Shown here: positions 4,868-12,908 of the stretch, piece after piece
Numbering within the stretch: the stretch's first letter is position 1
How the letters are laid out: every line of letters begins with the position of its first letter
Source: Reyranella sp.
Lineage (GTDB): Bacteria; Pseudomonadota; Alphaproteobacteria; Reyranellales; Reyranellaceae
DNA: 22,388 nt
Reading direction: 5' to 3'
Assembly (NCBI GenBank): GCA_016780605.1
Contig: JADHLS010000004.1
Coordinates: 1-22,388 of the forward strand
Notes under the pieces: generated by a model
The model's input: only the letters and a program-made list of their open reading frames with translations
Databases searched by the model: none
What the model was told of the DNA's origin: nothing
Made by a program: the position numbers and the translations under genes

Positions 4868-6565
4868 TCACTTCTGCCGCTCCAGCGACTGCTCGCGCAG
4901 CTTGCTCAAGGTGATGCGCGAGGTCAGCGCCTCAGGATCGGTCTTGACGTGGATGATGGCGGGCTTGGCCGCCGCCACCGCGCGCTCGAAGGCCGCGGCA
5001 TAGTCCTCGGTCTTCTCGACGGTCTCGCCATGGCCGCCGAAGGCGCGGGCGTAGGCGGCGAAGTCGGGGTTCTTGAGCTCCGTGCCGTGCACGCGCGTCG
5101 GATACTCGCGCTCCTGGTGCATGCGGATGGTGCCGTACATGCCGTTGTCGACCACCGTGATCACCACGTTGGCGCCGTGCTGGACGGCGGTGGCGAACTC
5201 CTGGCCGTTCATCAGGAAGCAGCCGTCGCCCGCCAGCGACACCACCATGCGGTTGGGCTCGGCGATTTTCGCCGCCACCGCCGCCGGCACGCCGTAGCCC
5301 ATGGCGCCGCTGGTCGGCGCGAGCTGGGTCTTGAAGCCGCGATACTGGAAGAAGCGGTGCAGGAAGGCCGCGTAGTTGCCCGCGCCGTTGGTGACGATAG
5401 CATCGTCGGGCAGGCGCTTGTTCAGCCAGGCGATGACCTCGCCCATGTTCACCGCGCCCGGCAGAGGGCCGGGCTTGATGTTGTCGAGATACTCGGCGTG
5501 CGCCGCCGCGGTTTCCGCCTTCCAGCGCTTGCCGTCGACCGGCTTCATCGCCTTGGCGGCCGCCGCGAAGTTCGCCATGCCGCTGTTGATGGGCAAGCTC
5601 GCCTGATAGACGCGGCCCAGCTCCTCGGCGCTGGCATGGACATGCACCAGCTTCTGGGCAGGGACTGGAATGTCGATCAGCGTGTAGCCTGCGCTGGTCG
5701 CTTCGCCGAGCCGCGGCCCGACGGCGACGATGAGGTCGCACGCCTTCAGGCGTTTGCCCAGCGCCGGGCCCACGCCGACGCCGAGATCGCCGGCATAATT
5801 GGGATGGCGATTGTCGAACAGGTCCTGGTTGCGGAACGAGGCGCAGACCGCCAGGTCATTGGTCTCGATGAAGGCCTTGATGTCGGCGCAGGCCTGCGCC
5901 GTCCAGCCGCCGCCGCCCACGATGACCATCGGCCGCTCGGCGGCCAACAGAAGCTCTCGCAGCGCCGCCATGTCCTGGGGCGCCGGCGCGCCGCGCGCGA
6001 TCTTGTAGGGGCCGGCATCGGCCACCTCGACCTCGTCGACCAGCATGTCTTCGGGCAGCGCAACGACCACGGGGCCCGGACGGCCGTTCAACGCAGTGTG
6101 AAATGCCTGGCTGATCAGCTCCGGGATGCGCCGCGCATCCTCGATCTGGACGACCCACTTGGCCAGCTGCCCGAACATACGACGGTAGTCGATCTCCTGG
6201 AACGCCTCGCGGTCGGTCGCCTCGCGCGCCACCTGGCCGACCAGTAGGATCATGGGCGTCGAATCCTGGAAGCCGGTATGCAATCCGATGCTTGCATTGG
6301 TGGCACCGGGCCCGCGGGTGACGAAGGCGATGCCCGGCTTGCCGGTAAGCTTGCCGTAGGCCTCGGCCATGTTGGCGGCGCCGCCCTCCTGGCGGCAGAT
6401 GATGTAGCGGATGGAATTGCGCTGGGCATAGAGCGCGTCGAGCGCCGCGAGATAGCTTTCGCCAGGCACGCCGAAGATCGTGTCGGTGCCGTGGATACGC
6501 AGCTGGTCGATCAGCACTTGCGCACCGCTTCGCCGTGAGTGGGGGCGCGGATGAGAGCTCGCCAT
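4868..6565 (-). CDS. Thiamine-diphosphate enzyme, acetolactate-synthase-like large subunit family
   Basis: The 565-residue protein has three domains: an N-terminal pyrimidine-binding domain (about 14-180) with the cofactor Glu E60 in ICRQEGGAANMAEAYG, a central domain (about 195-340), and a C-terminal diphosphate-binding domain (about 375-550) with GDG at 446-448 and N474 completing the Mg-binding motif. FQE at 122-124 matches the acetolactate-synthase active-site region. These enzymes decarboxylate a 2-oxo acid and pass on the two-carbon unit. There is no regulatory small subunit (ilvH-like) here, so a role in branched-chain amino-acid synthesis is less likely than an oxo-acid decarboxylase or carboligase role. 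AAGGGA before the ATG supports the start. It lies 10 nt after the NIPSNAP gene, probably in one operon. Confidence 0.88.
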   Translation of the reverse strand: MASSHPRPHSRRSGAQVLIDQLRIHGTDTIFGVPGESYLAALDALYAQRNSIRYIICRQEGGAANMAEAYGKLTGKPGIAFVTRGPGATNASIGLHTGFQDSTPMILLVGQVAREATDREAFQEIDYRRMFGQLAKWVVQIEDARRIPELISQAFHTALNGRPGPVVVALPEDMLVDEVEVADAGPYKIARGAPAPQDMAALRELLLAAERPMVIVGGGGWTAQACADIKAFIETNDLAVCASFRNQDLFDNRHPNYAGDLGVGVGPALGKRLKACDLIVAVGPRLGEATSAGYTLIDIPVPAQKLVHVHASAEELGRVYQASLPINSGMANFAAAAKAMKPVDGKRWKAETAAAHAEYLDNIKPGPLPGAVNMGEVIAWLNKRLPDDAIVTNGAGNYAAFLHRFFQYRGFKTQLAPTSGAMGYGVPAAVAAKIAEPNRMVVSLAGDGCFLMNGQEFATAVQHGANVVITVVDNGMYGTIRMHQEREYPTRVHGTELKNPDFAAYARAFGGHGETVEKTEDYAAAFERAVAAAKPAIIHVKTDPEALTSRITLSKLREQSLERQK

Positions 6566-6575
6566 GATCGTTCCC

Positions 6576-6890
6576 TTACTTCGTGGGTGAAAAGGAGGTC
6601 GGCACCAATATCTTGTTGTTTATGTGCTTCATATATTCTCGGCTCTTCTGCAAATAAGCTTGCCACGCCGGATCGGCCGCCATCGCAGCGCGACGCTTGG
6701 TGCGGTCGGCGAGATCTTCATACGCCCAGATATGCACGATCTCATTCACATTGCCGACCTCGGTGGTGAAGAAGCCGACTAGATTACCGAGATGCTTCTT
6801 CTGCACCGGCAATCCCTCCTTTTCGTACAGCGCGAGAAACTCGCGCAACCGGCCGGGCTGCAGCTCGTAGGTGCGGTGGTCGACGATCAT
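6576..6890 (-). CDS. NIPSNAP-family protein
   Basis: The 104-residue product is a NIPSNAP-type dimeric alpha/beta-barrel protein: it opens MIVDHRTYELQPGRLREFLALYEKEGLPV and has VHIWAYEDLADRTKRRAAMAADPAWQAYL in the middle. The biochemical role of bacterial members is largely unknown. Such genes often sit beside catabolic enzymes, as here, where the next gene encodes a thiamine-diphosphate enzyme. The ATG at 6890 is supported by a strong GGAGGA 6 nt upstream. The longer in-frame extension to 7007 is not. Base composition is much lower in GC (about half, and under 40% at 6601-6660) than the flanks, which may reflect transfer. Confidence 0.88.
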   Translation of the reverse strand: MIVDHRTYELQPGRLREFLALYEKEGLPVQKKHLGNLVGFFTTEVGNVNEIVHIWAYEDLADRTKRRAAMAADPAWQAYLQKSREYMKHINNKILVPTSFSPTK

Positions 6891-7189
6891 CCAATTCCTC
6901 CACTTTCCATGTCGATTGTGTGACCTGCTTGATACGAGCTCAACCTCGCCATTTCGTGCGCCGCTTGCGGTGGACTCACGCCCGGATTCAGCGCATAAAG
7001 CCTGCATTGCGATACTGGCCGAAGAGCATCATCATGAGTCTCGGCACAAATCGCGGAGCGCAATGCCGGTCTACGTCGTCTCGTGAGCTTCTTGGTCATC
7101 TGTCAAATGTCGTCAAAACGCTTGGACCCAGTCGTCCAGCAAGCGCGCGCCGGACTCCGCTCAATCCTTCCTCCAGCCCCGAGCCTTGA
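6891..7189. other. 299-nt divergent intergenic region
   Basis: This gap separates the NIPSNAP gene (minus) from the RRM gene (plus). GC content is lower than in the surrounding genes, about 52-57% in the lines counted. It holds a candidate NIPSNAP promoter at 6915-6943. On the plus strand I find no convincing -35/-10 pair and no clear RNA motif. A short direct repeat GTCAAA occurs at 7102-7107 and 7112-7117. An open frame of 89 codons ending at 7189 is not convincing as a gene. Confidence 0.6.
6915..6943 (-). promoter_or_regulatory. Candidate promoter of the NIPSNAP-ThDP enzyme operon
   Basis: On the minus strand TTGAGC (6938-6943) and CACAAT (6915-6920) are separated by exactly 17 nt, each matching 4 of 6 consensus positions. 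The predicted start would give a leader of about 18 nt that contains the GGAGGA ribosome-binding site. Confidence 0.35.
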
Positions 7190-7867
7190 ATGAGTCGCAA
7201 ATTGTTTGTGGGCAACCTGCCCTACTCGGTCACGTCTGAGCGTCTGTCAGAAGCCTTCTCTCAGTTCGGCACCGTTACCTCTTCAAAAGTGATCGTGGAT
7301 CGCGAGACAGGCCGCAGCCGCGGCTTCGCGTTCCTCGAGATGGAAACAGATGATCAGGGCGCCTCGGCCATGCAGGCCATGAACGGCGCGTTGCTCGATG
7401 GCCGCTCGATCGCGGTCCGCGAAGCTGTTGAACGTCAGCCCGGTGGTGGCGGCGGATTTGGCGGCGGTGGCGGCGGCGGTCGTGACGGCGGCGGCTTCCG
7501 TCCGCGCGGTCCGCGTCCGCCTTATGGCGGCGGCGGGGGTGGCGGCGGCTACGGTGGCGGCGGTGGCGGTGGCTATCGCGGCGGCGGTGGTGGCGGCGGC
7601 TACGGCGGCGGTGGCCGCGACGGCGGCGGCGGTGGCGGTGGCTATCGCGGCGACGCTGGCGGCGGTGGCGGCCCGATGCGCGACCGGCGCGCCGACTTCT
7701 CCGGCGGTCCGCCGGCCGGCGGTGGCGGTTTCGATAACAGCGGCGGTGGCGGCGGTGGTGGTGGCGACTTCGGCCGTCCACCGCGCCGCCACGGCGGCGG
7801 TTCCGATCGCCCGCGCCGTGAGCGCGACTACGAACCGCGCAAGCGCGGCTTCGACGACGACCAGTAA
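7190..7867 (+). CDS. RRM-domain RNA-binding protein with glycine-rich tail
   Basis: Residues 3-80 form one RNA-recognition motif: RNP2 is LFVGNL (5-10) and RNP1 is RGFAFLEM (44-51), with aromatic F46 and F48 for base stacking. Residues from about 84 to 210 are a low-complexity tail of Gly runs with scattered Arg, Tyr and Asp (GGYGGGG, GGYRGGG repeats), ending in a basic RPRRERDYEPRKRGFDDDQ. The layout is like cyanobacterial and plant glycine-rich RNA-binding proteins, often linked to cold stress. Many bacterial RRM proteins are shorter because they lack such a tail. The start has only a weak ribosome-binding site. The gene is monocistronic, ending at a strong terminator. RNA binding is firm by family; the physiological role is unknown. 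Confidence 0.92.
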   Translation: MSRKLFVGNLPYSVTSERLSEAFSQFGTVTSSKVIVDRETGRSRGFAFLEMETDDQGASAMQAMNGALLDGRSIAVREAVERQPGGGGGFGGGGGGGRDGGGFRPRGPRPPYGGGGGGGGYGGGGGGGYRGGGGGGGYGGGGRDGGGGGGGYRGDAGGGGGPMRDRRADFSGGPPAGGGGFDNSGGGGGGGGDFGRPPRRHGGGSDRPRRERDYEPRKRGFDDDQ

Positions 7868-7895
7868 ACCGTACGCATACGAACGGTTCGACGAA

Positions 7896-7925
7896 ACGCC
7901 GGAGGCCCTGCCTCCGGCGTTTTTT
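7896..7925 (+). terminator. Intrinsic terminator after the RRM gene
   Basis: An 11-bp perfect stem, ACGCCGGAGGC with GCCTCCGGCGT, closes a 3-nt CCT loop and is followed by a run of T (7920-7925). It begins 28 nt after the stop codon. It separates the RRM gene from the DUF1194 gene. Confidence 0.95.
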
Positions 7926-7953
7926 GTCGCTCCCGTCATCGCGGTGCTATGCT
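7924..7953 (+). promoter_or_regulatory. Candidate promoter of the DUF1194 gene
   Basis: TTGTCG (7924-7929) and TATGCT (7948-7953) are 18 nt apart, each matching 4 of 6 consensus positions. The -35 overlaps the T-run of the preceding terminator. A separate promoter is needed here because the terminator is strong, but the match itself is modest. Confidence 0.3.
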
Positions 7954-7977
7954 TGCCGCTCCGGCAGGAGACACGAC

Positions 7978-8718
7978 ATGAAGCGACGGACCGCGCTCTT
8001 GGGCTCCCTGGCGGCGGCGACCGCCGCGTCCTCCATCACGACGGCGACAAGGGCGGCCGATTTGCCGGTCGACCTTCAACTCGTGCTGGCGGTCGACGTC
8101 TCACGCTCGATCGACGAGGTCGAGGCCGAGCTGCAGCGCCGCGGCTACACTGAGGCGATGACCAATGAGCGGGTGATCGACGCCATCCTGGCTGGCGAGA
8201 ACCGGCGCATCGCCGTCTGCTATACCGAGTGGGCCGGCACGCACTACCAGCAGGTGGTGATCGACTGGACGGTGATCGACAGTCCGGCGGTTGCCCGCGG
8301 CTTTGCCGAAAAGCTCAGCGAGGCGCCGCGTCAGTCGCAGAGCTGGACGGCGGTGGGCGCCGCACTCGCTCATGCCGGCCAGCGCTTCGAGAATTCGGGC
8401 TTCTCCTCGCGTCGCCGCGTGATCGACATCTCCGGCGACGGCCGCACCAACGATGGTCCGCCGGCCGAGCTGGTGCGCGACCGCCTGGTCGCGCAAGGCG
8501 TGGTGATCAACGGCCTGCCGGTGATGATGAATCGCACCAACTTCGGCCGGCCGCCCGACCTCACGCTCGACAAGTACTATGAGGAGAACGTCATCGGCGG
8601 CCCCGGCTCATTCATGATCGTCGCCGACAACTTCGAGCATTTCGGCCGCGCCGTGCGCACCAAGCTGGTGCGCGAGATCTCGGGCCGCGACGTCGTTACG
8701 CCGCCAGCACCTGCCTGA
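7978..8718 (+). CDS. DUF1194 family secreted vWA-like protein
   Basis: The 246-residue product has an N-terminal export signal, MKRRTALLGSLAAATAA, with paired arginines that suggest either the Sec or the Tat route and likely cleavage after TRAA. The mature part has a von Willebrand A-type fold: the metal-site motif DVSRS (40-44, DxSxS), a later SWTAVGAAL Thr motif, and DISGDGRTNDG supplying the further Asp. DUF1194 proteins are common in alphaproteobacteria and have no settled function. An adhesion or protein-interaction role in the periplasm is inferred from the fold. AGGAG 7 nt before the ATG fixes the start. Its last 23 nt overlap the 3' end of the convergent hydrolase gene. Confidence 0.88.
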   Translation: MKRRTALLGSLAAATAASSITTATRAADLPVDLQLVLAVDVSRSIDEVEAELQRRGYTEAMTNERVIDAILAGENRRIAVCYTEWAGTHYQQVVIDWTVIDSPAVARGFAEKLSEAPRQSQSWTAVGAALAHAGQRFENSGFSSRRRVIDISGDGRTNDGPPAELVRDRLVAQGVVINGLPVMMNRTNFGRPPDLTLDKYYEENVIGGPGSFMIVADNFEHFGRAVRTKLVREISGRDVVTPPAPA

Positions 8719-10051
8719 GCCGTTCGAACGGCGCGGTATCGCGTGTGAGCTGTACCGGCATGCCGAGATGACCGAGCGGATAGCGGAAGATATTGGCTTC
8801 CGGCAACCGCCATTGCTGCGCGACGGCCAGGCCCTCGTCATAGGGCAGCCAGCGGTCGGTCTCGCCCAGCACCGAGACGATGGTCGACGGCGATAGCGCC
8901 GGCTGCGCAGCCGGATCGATTAGCTCCGACAGGCGCGCCAGCGTCTCACGTGACCAGCCGGCGCGTGCCAGCGCCCGATCGAGACCGAGCGTGACGGCGA
9001 GCGCGCCGCCGAAGGTCACGTCCTCGATGCTGCCTGAGTGGCTTATCAGCATGATGCCGTCGGGCCGGGCCTCGGCCGGCCAAAAATGGCAGCGGCTGGC
9101 AGCCTGCTGGGCGACGAACGAAGTCATCGAAATGCCCGCGAGCGCCACCTTGCCGCCGAAGCGCCGGCGGCACCAGGCAATCAGCAGCGCCGATTCGATC
9201 GCCTGTCCGGCGATCAGATCGATCGAGCTCGTCGGGCCTGCGGCAAAGAACGGCTCACCGCCGTAGCGACCCGGCATCGCGCGCAGGCCGTGGTAGGGCG
9301 AGACCGGCTCGACCACGCGCCAACCCAGATCGGCCAACCGGGTGGCCGGGCCGCGCGACGCCGTGAGCAACTCGAACTCCAGGCATAGACCGCTGCCGAA
9401 GATGAGCGTTGGATACTGCGACGGCTCTGCCGGTTCGGTCACGCGCGCATAAAGCGTTTCGCTGCCAGCCCGTCCATGCAGCCGGGGCACCGGCGTCGGC
9501 GCACGCAGCCAATATTCCCACAAGCCGTCCTTCATTACCGACGACACGGCGATGGCGCCGGCATCGACCGCAACATCGTAGAGACTGTCGGGGCGGGCGA
9601 TCGCCGGCCCGAGATCGCGCTCGACATCGGCGGGCGTGTCGATCTCCCAACGAGCCGATGGCGGCCTGGTCGGAAACAGCAGCGGATAGAAAGAAGCACG
9701 CGTTGCGAGATGCCGGGTGGCGGCAGTGCGACGCCGGCGATCCAGGGCCAGGCAGTCCTCGCCCGGTGCCCCGCCGAACAACGCCGCCTCCCAGGCCGAT
9801 CGGCTCGTCTCCGCGTCCGCCTTGCGGGCTGCATTGCGCGCCAGCACGGAACGCAAATAGGCCTCCGGCCAGGCGGCGAGCGGCGCGCCGATCTCGTCAC
9901 GAAAGCGGGCAGTGTCGTCGCCCGCGGCATTGGCTGCCGCCCACAGGCGCGATAGCGGAAAGTACCAGCGCCTGAGGCCGAACAGGCCGGCCTGATCGAC
10001 CCACGGCTTGGCCAGCAGCGCTCCCAGGGGCGAGCGAAACAGGACGTCCAT
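8696..10051 (-). CDS. Alpha/beta hydrolase, ABHD18-like
   Basis: The 451-residue product has a C-terminal alpha/beta-hydrolase domain (about 190-450). The nucleophile elbow is GISMTS (306-311, S308), with likely partners D399 in LGETDRWLPY and H428 in YPLGHLGMP. An upstream strand motif EPVSPYHGLR (248-257) recalls the PxHG segment of ABHD18/DUF2048 proteins. The first 180 residues are mainly helical and not recognised. No signal peptide is evident, and the substrate is unknown. The start at 10051 has GGAG 7 nt upstream. An ATG-rich extension to 10117 is possible but intrudes on the divergent aldolase promoter. The gene is convergent with DUF1194 and overlaps its 3' end by 23 nt. Confidence 0.78.
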   Translation of the reverse strand: MDVLFRSPLGALLAKPWVDQAGLFGLRRWYFPLSRLWAAANAAGDDTARFRDEIGAPLAAWPEAYLRSVLARNAARKADAETSRSAWEAALFGGAPGEDCLALDRRRRTAATRHLATRASFYPLLFPTRPPSARWEIDTPADVERDLGPAIARPDSLYDVAVDAGAIAVSSVMKDGLWEYWLRAPTPVPRLHGRAGSETLYARVTEPAEPSQYPTLIFGSGLCLEFELLTASRGPATRLADLGWRVVEPVSPYHGLRAMPGRYGGEPFFAAGPTSSIDLIAGQAIESALLIAWCRRRFGGKVALAGISMTSFVAQQAASRCHFWPAEARPDGIMLISHSGSIEDVTFGGALAVTLGLDRALARAGWSRETLARLSELIDPAAQPALSPSTIVSVLGETDRWLPYDEGLAVAQQWRLPEANIFRYPLGHLGMPVQLTRDTAPFERLRQVLAA

Positions 10052-10150
10052 TGCCAGACTCCAGAGATGCGGCGATTTCGCTTGGCCACGCAACGGGCTT
10101 GGCAGCATCATCGCCACTCGCTACGTCCTTCGGCAAATGGAGACCTTTTG

Positions 10151-10897
10151 ATGCTTGCCAACGACCCCGTGACCCAGGCGCGGATCGACCTTACGACTGC
10201 GCTCCGGGCGGCGGTGCGGCACGGTCTCAACGAAGGCGTGTGCAATCACTTCAGCATGACGGTGCCGGGCCGCGAGGACCTATTCCTGGTCAACCCGCAG
10301 GGCCTGCACTGGTCGGAGATCACGCCGGGCGACCTGGTGATGGCCGACGGCGCGGGCAACATCGTCGAGGGCAAATACCAGGTCGAGGCCACGGCGTTCT
10401 TCATCCATGCCCGCCTGCACGCCGGCAATCCTCGCGCCAAGGTCGTGCTGCACACCCACATGCCCTACGCCACGGCGCTGACCTCGATCCAGGATGGGCG
10501 CATCGAGATGTGCACCCAGAACGCCTTCCGCTACTGGAACCGCATCGCCTACGACGACGAATATTCCGGCGTTGCCCTCTCCAACGAGGAGGGCGACCGC
10601 ATGTGCCGCGCCATGGCCGACAAGGACATCCTGTTCCTGCGCAATCACGGCGTCATCGTCTCCGGCCCGACTGTCGCCCAGGCCTATGACGAGCTCTATT
10701 ATCTCGAACGGGCGGCGATGGTGCAGGTTCTTGCCATGCAGACCGGCCGGCCGCTGCACAACATCGACGCCAAGCTCGCCGAGCACACCGCCAACCAGAT
10801 CGCCGGCGAATCGCAGCAGGCCCTCCTGCACTTCGAATCGCTGAAACGCATGCTCGACCGCGACGAGCCCGGCTGGCGCAGGCTCGCGGCCGCTTAG
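10151..10897 (+). CDS. Class II aldolase/adducin family protein
   Basis: The 248-residue product has the class II aldolase fold of FucA/AraD. Zinc ligands are visible as H101 and H103 in VLHTHMPYATAL and H166 in LFLRNHGVIVSG. E79 in YQVEATAFFIHARLH is the probable acid/base. The substrate-phosphate loop near NHFSMTVPG (32-40) is also typical. Members cleave or epimerise sugar phosphates or act on hydroxy-acids; some are decarboxylases or are uncharacterised. Start: GGAGACC lies 8 nt before the ATG. It is first in a plus-strand operon; the next gene follows after 10 nt. Its partner, a carboxymuconolactone-decarboxylase-family gene, points to catabolism of organic acids, but that is inference. 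Confidence 0.9.
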   Translation: MLANDPVTQARIDLTTALRAAVRHGLNEGVCNHFSMTVPGREDLFLVNPQGLHWSEITPGDLVMADGAGNIVEGKYQVEATAFFIHARLHAGNPRAKVVLHTHMPYATALTSIQDGRIEMCTQNAFRYWNRIAYDDEYSGVALSNEEGDRMCRAMADKDILFLRNHGVIVSGPTVAQAYDELYYLERAAMVQVLAMQTGRPLHNIDAKLAEHTANQIAGESQQALLHFESLKRMLDRDEPGWRRLAAA

Positions 10898-10907
10898 GGG
10901 GAGAACG

Positions 10908-11519
10908 ATGCATATCGCGATCATTGCCGCGGCACTGGCGCTGCTCGGCGCCGTTGCCTTGTCTGTATCTGGTGGCGCTTCGGCGCAGACCCCGGGCGTG
11001 CCGAGCGGCCCCAAGCTCGGCGAGATGGAGGTCAAGGCCTACCAGCAGATCCCCAAAGCCAAGGTCGCCGTCCAGCTCACTTCCGACACGCACCTGTCGC
11101 GGGAATTGCGCCGCCAGGTGATGACGCGGCTGTCGCAGCGCGGCAACGAAGTCGGCTTCTCCGGCGGCAACGTCATGCGCATGGATGTGAGCTACTTCGA
11201 CTTCTCCGGCGGCAGCGACCGCGACTACCGAACGCAGGGCGGCCAGCCGTCCTATGCGCCGCCGGGCTCGAACCCACGCATGGACCTGCCCAGCAACACG
11301 ATCCGCCGGCGCGACGGCCTCTCGAGCCCGACCAGCGTGCCGTTGCTGCGCATCACGCTGACCCTCTACTCCATCGAAGGCGGCAAGGTGTTGTGGACTG
11401 CTACGGGCTCCTGCGGGGCCCAGGCCGACAAGGCGCAAAGCGCCGGCGAGGCCATCATCAACCGCATGTTCGACAACGCCAACAAGAGCATGACCGGCGA
11501 CGCCGGCTGCCCGCTCTGA
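10908..11519 (+). CDS. Periplasmic protein of unknown function
   Basis: I do not recognise a family. The 203-residue product has a clear signal peptide (residues 1-26, cleavage after ASA before QTPG) and a mature part of about 177 residues. Visible features are a basic helix LSRELRRQVMTRLSQRGNEV (63-82), a flexible Pro/Gly/Ser/Arg segment (100-143), two predicted strands (LRITLTLYSIEGGKVLWTATGSC) and two cysteines, C169 and C201, that could pair in the periplasm. The alternation of strands and the LWTATG motif recall small envelope proteins of the DUF4136/LptE-like type, but this is weak. GGGGGAG before the ATG fixes the start. The gene lies between two cytosolic enzyme genes in one operon, 10 nt and 28 nt apart. 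Confidence 0.85.
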   Translation: MHIAIIAAALALLGAVALSVSGGASAQTPGVPSGPKLGEMEVKAYQQIPKAKVAVQLTSDTHLSRELRRQVMTRLSQRGNEVGFSGGNVMRMDVSYFDFSGGSDRDYRTQGGQPSYAPPGSNPRMDLPSNTIRRRDGLSSPTSVPLLRITLTLYSIEGGKVLWTATGSCGAQADKAQSAGEAIINRMFDNANKSMTGDAGCPL

Positions 11520-11547
11520 TCTCACCTCAACCCAAGGAAATCGCCTT

Positions 11548-12096
11548 ATGCCGCGTCTGGCTCCGCTCGACCTCAACAAGCTCTCGCCTGAACAAAAGAA
11601 GGTGGCCGACGCGATCGTCACGGGGCCGCGCGGCGGCCTGCGCGGCCCGTTCGAGCCGTGGCTGCGCAGCCCCGTGCTGGCCGACCGCGCGCAAAAGCTC
11701 GGCGAGTACTGCCGCTTCAACAACTCGCTGCCGCGCGACCTGAGCGAGCTCGCGATCTGCCTGGTCGGCCGCCATTTCAAGGCGCAGTACGAGTTCTACG
11801 CCCACGCCCGCCTCGCCAAGGAGGCGGGCCTCGCGCCCGCCATCGTCGAAGCGGTCCGCACCCGCCAGTCGCCCCCCTTCACCCGCGACGTCGAGAAGAT
11901 CGTCTACGACTTCGTCACCGAATATCTCGCGACCAATCGCGTTTCGGCACCCAACTACAAGCGCGCCGTCGAGGCGTTCGGCGAGCAGGGCGTGGTCGAC
12001 CTGGTCGGCGTCTGCGGCTACTACATGCTGGTGTCGATGACGCTCAATGTCTTCGAGATGCCGCTGCCACCGGGCGAGCCGGAGCCTCTGGCTTAG
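11548..12096 (+). CDS. Carboxymuconolactone decarboxylase (CMD) family protein
   Basis: The 182-residue, all-helical product belongs to the CMD/AhpD superfamily. The core helix motif YEFYAHARLAKEAGL (about 75-89) carries the conserved His, and ELAICLVGRHFKAQYEF precedes it. There is no CxxC, so it is not an AhpD-type peroxidase partner and more likely acts as a decarboxylase or a non-redox member. Some such proteins work in aromatic acid (protocatechuate) breakdown, but no other gene of that pathway is here. AAGGAA 8 nt before the ATG supports the start. It is last in the aldolase operon and convergent with the cyclase gene, with only 32 nt between them and no obvious terminator. Confidence 0.87.
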   Translation: MPRLAPLDLNKLSPEQKKVADAIVTGPRGGLRGPFEPWLRSPVLADRAQKLGEYCRFNNSLPRDLSELAICLVGRHFKAQYEFYAHARLAKEAGLAPAIVEAVRTRQSPPFTRDVEKIVYDFVTEYLATNRVSAPNYKRAVEAFGEQGVVDLVGVCGYYMLVSMTLNVFEMPLPPGEPEPLA

Positions 12097-12128
12097 GACG
12101 CACCTTTCGTCGTTGCGGCAAGACTGCC

Positions 12129-12905
12129 TTACTCCTCGAAGATCGCCACCGCGCGCGTCCAGCCGGCGGAGGCGCCGCGGATCTTGTGCGGGAAGCAGGC
12201 GATGGTGAAACCGTCGCCCGGCAGGGCCTCGAGATTGTGCAGCTTCTCGAGATGGCAGTAGCCGATATGGCGGCCGGCCTTGTGCCCTTCCCAGATGATC
12301 GAGGGATCGCGATCCTTGGCCCATTTCTGGGCGGTGAAATAGAACGGCGCATCCCAGCTCCAGGCGTCGGTGCCGGTGAGCCGGATGCCCTTCTCGAGCA
12401 GGAACATGGTGGCGTCGTAACCCATGCCGCAACCCGAGTTCACGTAATCGTCGTTACCGTAGCGCGAGCCAGCGCGCGTGTTGACCACGACGATCTCGAG
12501 CGGTTTCAGCTCGTGGCCGATGCGTGAGAGCTCGTCCTCGACTTCCCTGGCGGTGATGACATGGCCGTCCGGCTTGTCGCGGAAGTCGAGCTTCACGCCG
12601 GGCTGGAAGCACCATTCGAGCGGCACCTCGTCGATGGTGATGGCGCGCTCGCCCTTGTTCATCGTCGGATGGAAGTGATAGGGCGCGTCGAGATGCGTGC
12701 CGTTGTGGGTCGAGAGATTGACGTTCTCGACCGCCCAGCCCTGGCCGTCCGGCAGGTCCTCTTTTTTCAGCCCCGGGAAGAAACCGGCGATCTGACCCGC
12801 CGTGTCGGCATGCTTGTGGTACTGGATCTTCGGGCCGAACGGCGCGGGATCGGAGATGACGTCGTTCTCGAGGTAGATCGACAGATCGACGAAGCGACGG
12901 GGCAT
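12129..12905 (-). CDS. Cyclase family protein (kynurenine-formamidase-like metal hydrolase)
   Basis: The 258-residue product carries the cyclase-family signature HNGTHLDAPYHF (67-78). H67, H71, D73 and H77 match the divalent-metal ligands of bacterial kynurenine formamidase (KynB) and isatin hydrolase. The N-terminal FVDLSIYLEND is also typical. It would hydrolyse an amide, lactam or ester bond in a small molecule. The length exceeds KynB (about 210), and no kynurenine genes are present, so the substrate is open. The start codon lies 3 nt after the stop of the SGNH gene, with no separate ribosome-binding site, so translation probably continues by re-initiation. It is last of a minus-strand unit. 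Confidence 0.9.
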   Translation of the reverse strand: MPRRFVDLSIYLENDVISDPAPFGPKIQYHKHADTAGQIAGFFPGLKKEDLPDGQGWAVENVNLSTHNGTHLDAPYHFHPTMNKGERAITIDEVPLEWCFQPGVKLDFRDKPDGHVITAREVEDELSRIGHELKPLEIVVVNTRAGSRYGNDDYVNSGCGMGYDATMFLLEKGIRLTGTDAWSWDAPFYFTAQKWAKDRDPSIIWEGHKAGRHIGYCHLEKLHNLEALPGDGFTIACFPHKIRGASAGWTRAVAIFEE

Positions 12906-12908
12906 CGG

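Noticed and set aside
6920..7189. An 89-codon plus-strand frame ending directly before the RRM ATG
   Set aside because: It has no ribosome-binding site, no recognisable domain and unnatural composition. The tight spacing is probably chance.
7275..7939. Minus-strand frames opposite the RRM gene (Arg/His-rich or Ala/Thr-rich)
   Set aside because: They are translations of the complement of glycine-codon repeats and have no start signals.
12097..12128. Possible terminator between the convergent CMD and cyclase genes
   Set aside because: No stem of more than a few base pairs and no T-run was found in these 32 nt.
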